The notes below the pieces were generated by a model, which ran no database searches, was not told the DNA's origin, and was given only the letters and a program-made list of their open reading frames with translations. From Bacteriovoracaceae bacterium (GTDB lineage: Bacteria > Bdellovibrionota > Bacteriovoracia > Bacteriovoracales > Bacteriovoracaceae), in contig CANFVK010000002.1 in assembly GCA_947450475.1 (NCBI GenBank), forward strand, positions 496,001 through 560,000: a DNA stretch of 64,000 nucleotides. The letters run 5' to 3'. Numbering within the stretch: position 1 is the first letter of the stretch; each line of letters begins with the position of its first letter. The translations under genes and the position numbers were made by a program. This document shows positions 26,593-36,142 of the stretch, one piece after another.

Positions 26593-26669
26593 TGGTCGGA
26601 GCGAGAGGATTCGAACCTCCGACCCTCTGCTCCCAAAGCAGATGCGCTACCAAACTGCGCTACGCTCCG
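26593..26669 (-). tRNA. tRNA-Pro (anticodon TGG)
   Basis: Read on the minus strand, a 77-base cloverleaf starts CGGAGCG and ends CGCTCCG-A-CCA, with the CCA encoded. The D arm is AGCGCAGTTTGGTAGCGC, the anticodon arm is TCTGC-TTTGGGA-GCAGA giving anticodon TGG, and the T arm has GGTTCGAATCC. All stems pair, and it closely follows E. coli tRNA-Pro. Confidence 0.97.
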
Positions 26670-26698
26670 ACATTCTTGAAACAAAAAGATAGGTCACT

Positions 26699-26727
26699 TT
26701 TATAAGATAAAAGGGATCAGTTGGCAA
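26699..26727 (-). promoter_or_regulatory. Promoter of tRNA-Pro
   Basis: On the minus strand TTGCCA (26722-26727), a 17-base spacer and TATAAA (26699-26704) form a near-consensus sigma-70 promoter. Transcription would start near 26692, about 23 bases before the mature tRNA 5' end. The element lies in the short gap after rdgB. Confidence 0.7.
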
Positions 26728-26733
26728 CGACTT

Positions 26734-27315
26734 TTAAACCCTTGTTAAGAAAAACTTTTGGGCCAAAACTGAAGCCTGGGCCCGGTGAGAATGTTTATTT
26801 TTCCAATCACCTGCCTCCGCCAAAGTGGCCTCATTTTCGAGGTCATGGGGAATAAAAATAGGGTCATAGCCAAAGCCTTGGTTGCCACGATATTTAAATC
26901 CAACCCTACCGCTCATGCGACCTTCAAAATAAAAAATTTCATTTTTGTTTAGATAAAAGCAAAGCACGCAGGTAAAAAAGGCATTGCGCTCCATTTTTCC
27001 TTCCAATTTTTCTAATAAAAGCATCGCTCGCTCTTTGTCAGACAAAGACTCTCCACCAAAACGTGCTGAATGAATTCCTAACTCATCAGGTAAGGCCAAA
27101 ACCGTAATACCGGAATCATCGGCCATAACAGGTTGACCTAGCATCTGAAAATAAGCTTGGGCTTTTAAAAAAGCGTTCTCATGAAACGTTTTTCCATCTT
27201 CTAGCACTTCGAGTTTTTGAGGTGCTGCTTTTATTCGAATGAAGTTCGGATCAAATAGCTCTGAAAACTCTAGAGCCTTATGAGCATTGCCGGAAGCTAA
27301 AAATAAATCTATCAC
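26734..27315 (-). CDS. rdgB: RdgB/HAM1 non-canonical purine NTP pyrophosphatase
   Basis: RdgB hydrolyses dITP, ITP and XTP to monophosphates and keeps deaminated purines out of DNA and RNA. The 193-residue protein carries the family motifs: [12 protein letters not shown] (substrate-binding SGN-x-x-K), [14 protein letters not shown], the catalytic [16 protein letters not shown], the GFGYDPIF signature and a late SHRAQA (SHR). Its ATG overlaps the rph stop by 4 bases, the common rph-rdgB pairing. Confidence 0.95.
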   Translation of the reverse strand: MIDLFLASGNAHKALEFSELFDPNFIRIKAAPQKLEVLEDGKTFHENAFLKAQAYFQMLGQPVMADDSGITVLALPDELGIHSARFGGESLSDKERAMLLLEKLEGKMERNAFFTCVLCFYLNKNEIFYFEGRMSGRVGFKYRGNQGFGYDPIFIPHDLENEATLAEAGDWKNKHSHRAQASVLAQKFFLTRV

Positions 27316-28028
27316 GCTAATGCCTCAGCTTGTTTGGCAAAGACTATTTTTAAGCACGATTTTGCACATTCAAGTAGCGCCATCATTTGCTCTTGATTAA
27401 ATGGCTCTCCCTCCGCTGTGCCTTGAACTTCGACAAATTTTCCAGAATGGGTCATGACTATATTCATGTCTGTGCCACAACTAGAATCTTCTTCGTAGTT
27501 GAGGTCACCAATTATTTTTCCTTCCTTCGTAATGCCAACACTGATAGCTGCTAATTGGTCAGTTATTGGATTTTCTTTAAGCAAACCCTCTTGAGTGAGT
27601 TTTGTTATCGCCAACACCAAAGCAACATAAGCTCCAGAAATGGAAGTTGTACGAGTGCCACCATCGGCGACAATAACATCACAATCAATTTGAATGGTTC
27701 TTTCACCTAATTTCTTCAAGTCTATTACTGAACGCATCGAGCGACCTATGAGTCGTTGGATTTCTTGAGTTCGTCCACTTGCACCATTGCGTTCTCGCTT
27801 GTTGCGAGAGTGAGTTGCAGATGGAAGCATAGAGTATTCAGCTGTAACCCATCCTTCTGCTTTGCCTTTTAGAAAAGGAGGAACGCTTTCCTCTACCGTT
27901 ACCGTGATATAAACCTTTGTGTTTCCGCACTCTGCAATAACTGATCCCTTCGCATAGGGATTAGCATTTATCGTATAGTTAATCTGTCTAGGTGTTCCCC
28001 GTGCAATAAGATGATCTAAAGATGACAT
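27312..28028 (-). CDS. rph: Ribonuclease PH
   Basis: RNase PH trims tRNA 3' ends phosphorolytically. The 238-residue protein matches the family along its length: [40 protein letters not shown], the [20 protein letters not shown] arginine-rich phosphate site, [20 protein letters not shown] and [15 protein letters not shown]. It overlaps downstream rdgB by 4 bases and is divergent from birA across a 62-base gap that must hold both promoters. Confidence 0.96.
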   Translation of the reverse strand: MSSLDHLIARGTPRQINYTINANPYAKGSVIAECGNTKVYITVTVEESVPPFLKGKAEGWVTAEYSMLPSATHSRNKRERNGASGRTQEIQRLIGRSMRSVIDLKKLGERTIQIDCDVIVADGGTRTTSISGAYVALVLAITKLTQEGLLKENPITDQLAAISVGITKEGKIIGDLNYEEDSSCGTDMNIVMTHSGKFVEVQGTAEGEPFNQEQMMALLECAKSCLKIVFAKQAEALA

Positions 28029-28090
28029 TACATAATCCTTGAGCTAATAATTGATTTGAGAAATCATAAACTGGAACACGGTTAAAAACA

Positions 28091-28798
28091 ATGTATCACC
28101 AACATTTTAATACAATAGATTCGACCCAAATTTACTTAAAAAATCATCTTGAGCAACTCCTGGCCCACTCTCACGATATATTAATTTCCAGCTCTGAACA
28201 AACCGGTGGAATTGGAAGAAGCGGCAACAGATGGGATAATTATTCCAATAGTCTGGCCATGTCTTTTACCATAACTCCAAATATCGTTGCGACTCTTACC
28301 CCAATTGAAATTGGGGTGATTACAGCAAAATTTTTTCGTAAAATTTTTAATAAAGAATTGTTTCTTAAATGGCCAAATGACTTACTTACAAAAGATGGAA
28401 AAAAGTGCGGGGGCATCCTCTGCCAATATATTGATTCAAGCACCGTGATTGTTGGATTAGGAATTAATCTTGGAAAACATGAATTGATCGTCAACCATGA
28501 ATACCGCTATAGCGTTGGTAGCGTCGATCAACAACTGGAAATAACTTCGCTTGATCAAGAAAAAATTTCAAATGAACTCTATCAATTTATTCTAGGCGAG
28601 AGATTCCGGGATAACGATTTACTTAAAAAAGAATTCAATAAGCTATGCTACCACCTAAATAAAGAAGTTTTTATTCTAGATGCAGGAGTGGATCATCTTG
28701 GAATTTTTAAAGGAATTGGCGAAAACGGCGAAGCACTTGTAGAACAAAATTCTCACGTCAAACCATTTATAAATAGCTCTCTCACCATTATTGAATAA
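28091..28798 (+). CDS. birA: Biotin-[acetyl-CoA carboxylase] ligase (BirA catalytic domain only)
   Basis: BirA activates biotin as biotinyl-AMP and transfers it to the carboxyl carrier protein. The 235-residue protein has the catalytic core: FNTIDSTQIYLKNH, SSEQTGGIGRSGNRWDN (the GRGRxGR-type biotinyl-AMP loop, here GIGRSGNRW), LKWPNDLLTKDGKKCGGIL and IVGLGINLGKHE. A short C-terminal domain follows. It lacks the N-terminal winged helix of E. coli BirA, so it should not repress bio genes. It ends 2 bases from a convergent gene. Confidence 0.92.
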   Translation: MYHQHFNTIDSTQIYLKNHLEQLLAHSHDILISSSEQTGGIGRSGNRWDNYSNSLAMSFTITPNIVATLTPIEIGVITAKFFRKIFNKELFLKWPNDLLTKDGKKCGGILCQYIDSSTVIVGLGINLGKHELIVNHEYRYSVGSVDQQLEITSLDQEKISNELYQFILGERFRDNDLLKKEFNKLCYHLNKEVFILDAGVDHLGIFKGIGENGEALVEQNSHVKPFINSSLTIIE

Positions 28799-28800
28799 AT

Positions 28801-30003
28801 TTATAAAGAATCTGAAATATTTTTAATTTCCTTTCGGATAAGATTTTCTGCGAGATCAGGAATAACTTCCCAGGCAACTTTTTCGGCACTTTGGCGACAA
28901 AGCTCTTTAACCATTTCTTCAATCATTGGCATTAATGCAAGTTTTAATTTTGCTACTAATTCATCATGATCAACGACCGGCACCGCTTCTACTGGCCTAG
29001 AAAAAGTTGGAGCAATAAATGGAGCCTTATCAATGAAGTCTTCTGGCTGGGCAATGGTTTTTTCATGTTCTTTAAAGGCTTGGATTTTTTCCGTCAAGTC
29101 AGCCGTTACTTCCTCAAGGTTTGTCTCTGCGATATCCTCGACATCTCCAGATCCAACAGGTACCACACCATCAACCGCCCAAAAATCATCTGCAGAAACA
29201 TCGTCAATTTCAGTTAGCAAGTCTCTATTTAAATCTAGTGGAATCTCAAATGAGGGATCAGTAGCATCGAGATCACCAAGCTCAATGGCATCATTTAACT
29301 TCGCTTCATGACTAAAACTAATTTCTTCTTCTGGCGCAAAATCTGCAGATGAAGTAAGGCGATCCAAAATATTAAGATCAGACGCTTCATCTATAACCGG
29401 TGGAAAGACTTTATTGTATTTATCTTCAAGGTTGATACTTGGGGTGAAGCCCCAACCTTTCATTTCACTACTAAGAGGATCTAGCGAAAGATCATCATCG
29501 AGTGCAGCCTCTGGAACTTCTTCATTATCGTCTCTGGAATACATGCGAGGAGCATCGAGATTCCAGTCATCAAGATTGTCCTCAACTTCAGCTTCAACTT
29601 TATCGACAGTCTTTTTTTCAACTGCAACTACTTTGCGGCCAACTTCTAAGGCTTCTTGGCATTTTTTGATAAATTTTGAACTTTCAAAGGGTTTAATTAT
29701 CTTATCTGAAATACCACAATCAAAAAATTGTGAGTCATCTATAGAATCAAATGTACCCAGCATAACAATGATCGCAGCATCAGGCTGAGCATTTTTTACT
29801 TTTTTAGCAAGATCATAACCAGAACTCGTATCTGAAAGAGTGAAGTCCAGAAGCACTAAATCAAAGTGGTCATTTGCAATTTTATTGAGTAAATCTTTAT
29901 CATTGTGACATTCAACTAATTCATATCCACTATTTGCTAGCGTAATTCCAATTACCTTTTGAATAGTCAAACTGTCATCTGCAACCAAAACTCTTGAAGT
30001 CAT
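28801..30003 (-). CDS. Receiver-domain protein with long acidic linker and conserved C-terminal helix
   Basis: Start set at the ATG 30001-30003 (after AGAGGA), nine codons inside the longest frame; this gives MTSRVLVADDSLTIQKVIG, a standard receiver start. The receiver (about 1-120) has acidic DD, the phospho-acceptor in LVLLDFTLSD, and the Lys in KIIKPFESS. Then about 200 residues of Asp/Glu-rich, probably disordered linker, then a C-terminal amphipathic segment (EMVKELCRQSAEKV, WEVIPDLAENLIRKEIKNI). The last part has the spacing of the tail common in deltaproteobacterial receiver proteins and recalls the PopZ-like oligomerisation tail; that is a visual comparison only. No output domain. Last gene of the FHA/PP2C/tadC run, 88 bases after PP2C. 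Confidence 0.78.
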   Translation of the reverse strand: MTSRVLVADDSLTIQKVIGITLANSGYELVECHNDKDLLNKIANDHFDLVLLDFTLSDTSSGYDLAKKVKNAQPDAAIIVMLGTFDSIDDSQFFDCGISDKIIKPFESSKFIKKCQEALEVGRKVVAVEKKTVDKVEAEVEDNLDDWNLDAPRMYSRDDNEEVPEAALDDDLSLDPLSSEMKGWGFTPSINLEDKYNKVFPPVIDEASDLNILDRLTSSADFAPEEEISFSHEAKLNDAIELGDLDATDPSFEIPLDLNRDLLTEIDDVSADDFWAVDGVVPVGSGDVEDIAETNLEEVTADLTEKIQAFKEHEKTIAQPEDFIDKAPFIAPTFSRPVEAVPVVDHDELVAKLKLALMPMIEEMVKELCRQSAEKVAWEVIPDLAENLIRKEIKNISDSL

Positions 30004-30091
30004 ACCATTTCCTCTTACAACTATTCTCAACTAAAACAAAGTCTTAATCAATGCTATTTTTATCAAGAAAACGTACTATTCTAGTCTCTTA

Positions 30092-30832
30092 TTAAAAATG
30101 AAGCAGCAGTGCAGTTTGATTATCGAGATTGCCTCGCTCATTTGCCAATTTAAATAAATCATTTATGACTTCGAGTTCACTATGTTGATGTTGGTCGATA
30201 ATATATTTTATTTCACCATCTTCTAATCTGGTATAGACGCCATCAGACATCAAAAGAATTAAATCTCCGGAAGTAATTTTTAATTCTTTTACCTGATACT
30301 GAAGATCTTCAAATAAACCAATGCCACTCATGGGGGCCGAATGCAGAAAATGAGAGAGTCGATCGCGACTCAAGCTCTTCAGGGAATCCGACTCTAACTC
30401 AAGGGTCAGATGCCCTTTGCGATATAAATAAGCCTGGCAATTTCCGGTTGAAACGATTGTTAAAATATTTTCGGCAAGTGCGCCACAGATAACGGAGGCT
30501 CCTCCCCTAATATCTAGACTTTTATTTTCATTTTCTTTATTCATGTTTTTATGGGCCAAATTGATCGCATTAATCAACGCGTTTCCTTCAATCAGGTATT
30601 TGTGGCTAAAATAAAAGGGAAGTGTTGAATCTGGATCATTGGCAATTTTGGTGTAGGAGCGCTTTACCGCATCCCGAACAATCATTGAGGCCCTGTCTCC
30701 GACATTGGAGCCTCCGAAGCCATCAATCACCATAAAGAGGTTGTTCACCAAGTCCACTTCAACCAAATCTTCATTTATATTGAGATAAGGACCTTGATGG
30801 GTCTGCATTCCGTAGCTTTTTAATTCAATCAT
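30092..30832 (-). CDS. PP2C-family serine/threonine protein phosphatase
   Basis: A 246-residue PPM/PP2C phosphatase that would remove phosphate from Ser/Thr with two metal ions. Motifs in order: NEDLVEVD (motif 1, normally N-x-D), FMVIDGFGGSNVGDRAS (the DG-x-GG metal motif), GGASVICGAL, STGNCQAYLYRKG (GDSR region, here GNCQ), LILLMSDGVYTRL (SDG metal Asp) and NLDNQTALLL (DN motif). It lies 3 bases downstream of the double-FHA gene, so it likely acts on proteins read by those FHA domains. No Ser/Thr kinase is present in the window. Confidence 0.9.
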   Translation of the reverse strand: MIELKSYGMQTHQGPYLNINEDLVEVDLVNNLFMVIDGFGGSNVGDRASMIVRDAVKRSYTKIANDPDSTLPFYFSHKYLIEGNALINAINLAHKNMNKENENKSLDIRGGASVICGALAENILTIVSTGNCQAYLYRKGHLTLELESDSLKSLSRDRLSHFLHSAPMSGIGLFEDLQYQVKELKITSGDLILLMSDGVYTRLEDGEIKYIIDQHQHSELEVINDLFKLANERGNLDNQTALLLHF

Positions 30833-30835
30833 TTT

Positions 30836-33166
30836 CTAATCCAAATAATCTCTAAGTTTGTCAGTTGCTTTTTTATAATAATCGCTATCCACTGGAGAAA
30901 TTTGCTGAACTTCTTGGAATTTTTCTTTTGCATCCTGAAAAAGGCTCAAGGATTCAGAGATAATCGCTTCTCGATAAATCTTTCTCGCTTTATTATTAAG
31001 TGTCTCTTTAATATCTCCAACCTGGTTTAATGCTTCTAAATTAGATGGTTCAATTTTTAAAATTTGCTGATAAACTTCATAAGCGCCCTTAAGATCCTGT
31101 CCTTCAAGTAAAGATTTAGCCTTACCAGAAAGAGGAGCAACGGCAAAACCAACTTCTTCTCTAGCTGTTTTAAGCATGGTTGTTGCTTCTTGAGTTAAAT
31201 CTTCATCCATATCTTTTGTTTTTAGAAAATCTTCAAACTTAGCAATTGATTTAAACCATTCCTTTTGAAGATAGAGAGATTTACCTGGTTTTAATTTTTC
31301 GACTTTTTCTTCTCGAGCTTTTTTCTTTGTAACTTCTTCAAGCTCTTTTCTAGCTTTTTCCTTTTGCCAATCATCCAGCTCCATTTTCATCTTAGAAATT
31401 TCAATATTCTCAGGATCTATTTTTGATATTTCATTAAATACCTCTTGCGCCAATTCAATACGACGATCCTTAGTATATTCAGTTGCTTTTTGTAAAAGTT
31501 CTTTGATTTTTATCTTCTTTTCAGCTGCTTGTTGTTCAGCAATTCTTTTTCTTTCCTGCTCTTCAAGTTTACTCAATCCTTCTTTGGAAAGAGCTATAAG
31601 AGACTGCAGTGAGGCATTAAAATTGGGATCGATCGCTGCAATTTTTTGAAACTCTTCAAGTGCTTCCCGATAGCGACCATTTTGATAATGATTCTTGCCT
31701 ATTTCATAACGAGCTGATAGCGATCTTCGCTCTTCCTCACTTAGTTTTTTTCCAGTGAACTTATTTAAACTTGGTAGCTTAAAAGCTGGAGTTTTAGGAT
31801 TAGACTTTGAAGTATTTGGAGTTGGTGCCTTAGTCGTAGGTTCATCATCCGAAAAGAAAACCCATGCTACAACAAGACCCACCACTACATAAATTGCCTT
31901 CTTTCTTTTTTCATCGTCTTTCCAGATGCCCTTGATAAGTGACTTTTCACCAGCTTGTGGCTTGGTAAATCCACCGAGCTGACCATCCAGCGCATCTCCA
32001 CTTAATTCTTCACTTTCAAATTCTTCGTCCTCGTCTTCTTGAATTTCGACAATCTCTTCAACTTCTACCGTCTGGTGCTCATCAACCGGCATTAAGTTTG
32101 AAGACTCCTCATTTAAAAACTCTGATTTAAATTTGATGGTAAAGGTTACTCCCCCAACAACAAATTCATCACCGTGATTAAGAGTGGCTTTATTTATTCT
32201 GTCACCGTTTAAAATAGTTCCATTTGAAGATCCCAGATCTTCTAAAGTGATCATAATATTATTTTTTCGAATGACCGCATGAACCGAAGAAACTTCTGTA
32301 TCGTTTAAAACGATCTGACATTTTGCCGAATCTCTTCCGATATATGTAAGTTCTTTTTCAACTAAATATTTATCATAAGGAGCCGTTTCTCCAAAAAGCT
32401 CTAGTTGAACTTTGGCAAAAGACTGCAGAATTCGAGTACCTTCTTCATCTAATCCACTATCAATATTTTCTAAAGAGTAAGCATTATCCCCATCTTCTTC
32501 AGTTGAAGATTCTTCCTCCTGCTCACTAGAAGCTAAAAGAGATTCACTTTCAGCATCGTCACTAAAAGTAAAATCATCGCGGGCTTGAACTTCTTCAAAT
32601 TCTTTTGATTCGCGAAGCCCTACGCCCAAATCAACTTCAGTGGTAGCGTCAGAGACCCTTTCTGTTTTGTCGGGTTCTGATTGAGTTGTTGGCTGATAAT
32701 CAAATTCCTTTGTTAATTCTTGGGGGACTTCCGTCACAGGTTCCGGCTGAGTCACTTCTGATTTTTGCGCGGGTGTATTCCTAATCGAATCGGCTTGAAT
32801 CTCTTTGACCGTATCGGTAGCTCTCGGAGCTTCAACTTCATCGTTAATGTTTGAATCACTGGATTCAATATTTATATTAAAAGGTCCAATTTCAAGACTG
32901 TCTCCAACTGAAATCTCTACCTTTCTGAAGTCATCTCCGTTTAATAATCCAACATATTCTGGATCAATTTTTTCAACAAACCATTTTCCGCCATTGTGAA
33001 TGATGCGAAGATGTTCTCGAGATAACTGCTTATCATCGAGATGAATATTACAATCTTTTGACCTTCCGGCCAAAAATGTAGTATCTGAATAATCTGAAGC
33101 GATTACATCTAACCCTAGATCAATTTTTTTGATCTGCTGATTTCGCTTCGAAACACTTAATTTCAC
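30836..33166 (-). CDS. Double-FHA membrane protein with C-terminal TPR-like helices
   Basis: 776 residues. FHA domain 1 (about 1-105) has GRSKDCNIHLDDKQLSREHL; FHA 2 (about 260-355) has IGRDSAKCQIVLND, SSVHAVI and LGSSNGTILNG. FHA domains bind phosphothreonine peptides. An acidic linker and a single membrane helix (AIYVVVGLVVAWVFF, about 425-440) follow, then about 300 residues of TPR-like repeats (YQNGRYREALEEFQKIAAID, GAYEVYQQILKIEPSN). The GTG start (33164-33166) lies 47 bases inside the upstream FHA gene in another frame; the first FHA strand begins soon after it, so the overlap appears real. Likely a scaffold at the inner membrane. Confidence 0.85.
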   Translation of the reverse strand: MKLSVSKRNQQIKKIDLGLDVIASDYSDTTFLAGRSKDCNIHLDDKQLSREHLRIIHNGGKWFVEKIDPEYVGLLNGDDFRKVEISVGDSLEIGPFNINIESSDSNINDEVEAPRATDTVKEIQADSIRNTPAQKSEVTQPEPVTEVPQELTKEFDYQPTTQSEPDKTERVSDATTEVDLGVGLRESKEFEEVQARDDFTFSDDAESESLLASSEQEEESSTEEDGDNAYSLENIDSGLDEEGTRILQSFAKVQLELFGETAPYDKYLVEKELTYIGRDSAKCQIVLNDTEVSSVHAVIRKNNIMITLEDLGSSNGTILNGDRINKATLNHGDEFVVGGVTFTIKFKSEFLNEESSNLMPVDEHQTVEVEEIVEIQEDEDEEFESEELSGDALDGQLGGFTKPQAGEKSLIKGIWKDDEKRKKAIYVVVGLVVAWVFFSDDEPTTKAPTPNTSKSNPKTPAFKLPSLNKFTGKKLSEEERRSLSARYEIGKNHYQNGRYREALEEFQKIAAIDPNFNASLQSLIALSKEGLSKLEEQERKRIAEQQAAEKKIKIKELLQKATEYTKDRRIELAQEVFNEISKIDPENIEISKMKMELDDWQKEKARKELEEVTKKKAREEKVEKLKPGKSLYLQKEWFKSIAKFEDFLKTKDMDEDLTQEATTMLKTAREEVGFAVAPLSGKAKSLLEGQDLKGAYEVYQQILKIEPSNLEALNQVGDIKETLNNKARKIYREAIISESLSLFQDAKEKFQEVQQISPVDSDYYKKATDKLRDYLD

Positions 33167-34208
33167 CTTTCTCTAATCCTAGTTCAGATTCAATGGCACT
33201 TATTTTCAACATTGCATTTTTATATCTTTCATCATCTGGATAATTCTGTATGAGCTGAGCGACAGAGCAATACGAAACAATTGATGCCTGAAGTTTTTTT
33301 GCTTCGTATTCCTGCTTACCCTTCAAGAAATTTTTCTCGATATCTTCATCTAGCCTCTGTTTAGCTTTAGAAAGATAAAAACTAGCGTGTCCATTATTTG
33401 GACTCAACAAAAGCGCTAGCCGAAAATCTTCCATTGCACGAAAATAATTACCCTCACTAAACTCTCGCCTTCCACTGTGAACCAAATTATTTAATTTTTT
33501 ATTTATTTCTGCATCTTCTTTATTCATTTTTTTAGGGGAATTATCCACGAAAGTATCAGTAAACTCTTTTCCTTCGGGTGAAGCTGCATTGCTCGTCTTG
33601 GAACGAGGTTTATCACCTTTATCAAAAAGTACAAAAAGAACAACGACCACCACAGCACCCATAATGAGCATTCGCTGTGATCCCCCTGAAGAAGTCGAAG
33701 AAGAATTTCTACTGGTTGAAAATGAATCACCACCTGAAGAAAAACTATTGCTTGCTTTAGCAGAGATACTCTTGGGCTTAGAAATTTTAGTTGCCTGATC
33801 TCTTCCGGAGTTAACTATTTTTGTATCTTCAATAGCGACAACTGCATGAGCGGCAATTTCAAAAATATTGTATTTAAATACGGTCTGCCCAATAACAATT
33901 TTTTCTCCTTCCTCCAGCTTTTTTTGCTTTATCTTAGTATCGTTTACAATGATACCATTTTGAGCTCCCAGGTCTGTGATGGTATATCCATTATTGGCAA
34001 ATGAAAGTTCGGCATGCTCTCTGGAAATTTTTGTATCAGCAATTTGAATATCTGCGGTTTCACCTCGTCCAATAATAACCCTTTTGCCAATCAAGTAATA
34101 AACTTTTCCTTTATTGGGCCCAGTCATGCAAACTAAACGATGATGAGAACCCGGCTCCGTCGGGTTTTTTAACTCATTAGTCATTTTTACGTTAGCAATC
34201 TTGCTCAT
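33120..34208 (-). CDS. FHA-domain membrane protein with TPR-like C-terminus
   Basis: 362 residues. The FHA domain (about 20-115) has VIIGRGETADIQIADTKISR, EHAELSF and DLGAQNGIIVND. A Ser-rich linker (about 150-180), one membrane helix (MLIMGAVVVVVLFVLFDKG) and a C-terminal TPR-like region (GNYFRAMEDFRLALLLSPNN) follow. It is a shorter paralogue of the double-FHA protein encoded next, with which it overlaps by 47 bases, and lies 15 bases after the larger FHA sensor gene. The shared FHA-helix-TPR plan suggests that the two form a complex across the inner membrane. Confidence 0.85.
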   Translation of the reverse strand: MSKIANVKMTNELKNPTEPGSHHRLVCMTGPNKGKVYYLIGKRVIIGRGETADIQIADTKISREHAELSFANNGYTITDLGAQNGIIVNDTKIKQKKLEEGEKIVIGQTVFKYNIFEIAAHAVVAIEDTKIVNSGRDQATKISKPKSISAKASNSFSSGGDSFSTSRNSSSTSSGGSQRMLIMGAVVVVVLFVLFDKGDKPRSKTSNAASPEGKEFTDTFVDNSPKKMNKEDAEINKKLNNLVHSGRREFSEGNYFRAMEDFRLALLLSPNNGHASFYLSKAKQRLDEDIEKNFLKGKQEYEAKKLQASIVSYCSVAQLIQNYPDDERYKNAMLKISAIESELGLEKGEIKCFEAKSADQKN

Positions 34209-34223
34209 CTATTTATTTTCCAA

Positions 34224-35795
34224 CTAGCTATCTAGTACAAACGATATATAAAACCCTTTTGCAAAGCCATCCTTACCAATTAACGTCGTTACAAATACGC
34301 CGTATTGCTTACCTTGCAATTCATAACTGCCTTGTTGGGAAGTACCGCCATTATTTGCAGAATTATCACACAACTCAATTAACGTTGCGGCAAAACCTCT
34401 TTCCTTGGTAATGTCTAAAATATTCATGCCTTCGGACATGGATAATCGAATACCGCAAACGTCTTCTGCTGAAGAATTTAATTTAACTAGATTTTTACTT
34501 GAGTTAAGTACGATGACGGGACCTTGGGCTCCATTCATGAATTCAATTAAAGTATTAACGTAAGCTTCATCGCTCTCTATATCATTTGGATCTGCTTCAG
34601 ATTCATCCTTTTGCAATTCTCTCAATCTTTGCAGACCTGTATTAATGGCATTGCGTACTGGATTTAGCTCTTCAAAAAGTAAGTCACTATCAACTCCTCT
34701 TCTGCGTCCTCGTAGTGCATCTTCAAGTTTGTAACGAATTTCTTCAATCGGCCGCAATGTTAAATAGTAAACGACTCCAAAAAAAAGAATTGCTACCAAA
34801 AATGACGTTACCAAAGATTCAAAATAGAGCCTCGAACTTTTTGAAGCTTCAATCACTAAGGTTCTCGGAGCAAAGCGTATAGCAATAACTCCAACTGTCT
34901 CTGGATTACCGGTCTTGGGATTAAACGACATAATACCCTTTCCAATTCCAATTTCTCCATTTTCCAGCAACTGCTTTTTTACCTTGTTGCTATCTTTATT
35001 TTTTTGCGCCCACTCTCTCGTCTGAACTGAAAAAGGATCATTGGTATATTCGTTTAAGCGAGTAATTGGTCTGACTATTCGCCCCTCAAGATCAAAAAGT
35101 TCATACGAGACAACCCCTTCTTCTTTATCCAGGAATGCAGTATCAATTCTCTCCAAGTTGCGCTGCTCAAGCGCCGCTGAATTCATTCGACCAATCTCTT
35201 CTGCGTAATGGGCTCCTCGATTAGCAATTTCACCAATCAAGACATTTTTAGAATCTTGCAAAACAGGAAAAATGGTTAGTGTAATCGTGGCAAGAGCAAA
35301 TATAGCGGTGAGGATCGCCAGCAAAATACGCCACTCGTATTCCTGATTGATCCCATGAACCATTGGCATTAATTTATACTTAAAAAGCCAAAACACTTTT
35401 CCTACCAAATTATCGGGAGAGGCTCCTCCTGCTAAATAATCTTCAGAGCTCTCTTCTTTTAATTTTTTTGGGGATGCAATTTTTTTCTTTACAACAACTT
35501 TCTTTTCTTGAACTTTTACTAATTGTAAAATGGCGTTGGGTAGACCAATCTTGTCTGTCCCTTTCACTGAAGCTCGCTTTGTAATCTTTCCGTTTAAAAA
35601 AGTTCCGTTAGCACTCCCGTTATCCTGGATATATACGACATCATCTGCAACTGAAAACGTTACATGCTTTTTGGAAACTCCATCAACCTGAAAGACGATG
35701 TCACACTCAGCGTCTCTTCCCAAAACGTTATCCCCTTGTTTAAGGACAAACTCCTGGCCTCTTAATTTTCCACCGACTACGACTAATTTAAACAT
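34224..35795 (-). CDS. FHA domain plus membrane-bound sensor (two TM helices, HAMP-like and PAS-like regions)
   Basis: 523 residues. N-terminal FHA (1-95): NVLGRDAECDIVFQVDGVSK, KHVTFSV, GSANGTFLNG. Then a linker, TM1 (WRILLAILTAIFALATITLT, about 160-182), a periplasmic region of about 130 residues resembling single-Cache sensors (IRFAPRTLVIEASKSSR before TM2), TM2 (FESLVTSFLVAILFFGVVYY), a HAMP-like segment (LRPIEEIRYKLEDALRGRRR), and a PAS-like cytoplasmic domain (GPVIVLNSSKNLVKLNSSAE). No kinase or output domain. Overlaps DUF192 by 13 bases. A plausible role is to relay an external signal to the phosphothreonine-based FHA network. Confidence 0.8.
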   Translation of the reverse strand: MFKLVVVGGKLRGQEFVLKQGDNVLGRDAECDIVFQVDGVSKKHVTFSVADDVVYIQDNGSANGTFLNGKITKRASVKGTDKIGLPNAILQLVKVQEKKVVVKKKIASPKKLKEESSEDYLAGGASPDNLVGKVFWLFKYKLMPMVHGINQEYEWRILLAILTAIFALATITLTIFPVLQDSKNVLIGEIANRGAHYAEEIGRMNSAALEQRNLERIDTAFLDKEEGVVSYELFDLEGRIVRPITRLNEYTNDPFSVQTREWAQKNKDSNKVKKQLLENGEIGIGKGIMSFNPKTGNPETVGVIAIRFAPRTLVIEASKSSRLYFESLVTSFLVAILFFGVVYYLTLRPIEEIRYKLEDALRGRRRGVDSDLLFEELNPVRNAINTGLQRLRELQKDESEADPNDIESDEAYVNTLIEFMNGAQGPVIVLNSSKNLVKLNSSAEDVCGIRLSMSEGMNILDITKERGFAATLIELCDNSANNGGTSQQGSYELQGKQYGVFVTTLIGKDGFAKGFYISFVLDS

Positions 35796-36142
35796 ACGAC
35801 CTCAAGAACTTCTCCTTCTGATATATTGGTAGATAGTGTCCCAGCTTTCATTTCCAAAACCTGACTAGCTTTTAAATAAACCCAGGTCATTTTCCAAGGA
35901 GATATATTATAAATGGTTCGGATTACCTTAAAGTCTTTATCGAGAAATATTATATCAATTGGATAAAGCATAAAAAAAGTATGAATAGAATTGCACTGCT
36001 TGATTAGCAAGCCATCACAGGAAGGGAGATCCAACGAAAACATAAGTCCCTTCATACGCTCCAAGATTTTTGAAGCTACCAATACATTGCCAGCAATCAA
36101 TACTCCGTTCTTATTTTTAATACTCAATCTTTTATTTTCCAC
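35783..36142 (-). CDS. DUF192 family protein
   Basis: 119 residues matching DUF192: ERMKGLMFS near the N-terminus, GLLIKQCNSIHTFFMLYPID (usual form x-x-x-M-x-x-T-x-x-P-L-D), IIFLDKDFKVIRT, YLKASQVLEMKAGT. Most family members are secreted, but this one has no signal peptide. The biochemical function of DUF192 is unknown. It overlaps tadC (11 bases) and the FHA sensor gene (13 bases), so is tightly coupled to both; DUF192 genes are often seen beside tad and FHA genes in deltaproteobacteria, by recollection. Confidence 0.85.
   Translation of the reverse strand: MENKRLSIKNKNGVLIAGNVLVASKILERMKGLMFSLDLPSCDGLLIKQCNSIHTFFMLYPIDIIFLDKDFKVIRTIYNISPWKMTWVYLKASQVLEMKAGTLSTNISEGEVLEVVCLN

Noticed and set aside
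29033..29788. Ser-rich rightward frames opposite the receiver protein
   Set aside because: They are the antisense of the Asp/Glu-rich linker; Ser-rich frames opposite acidic codons arise by codon structure.
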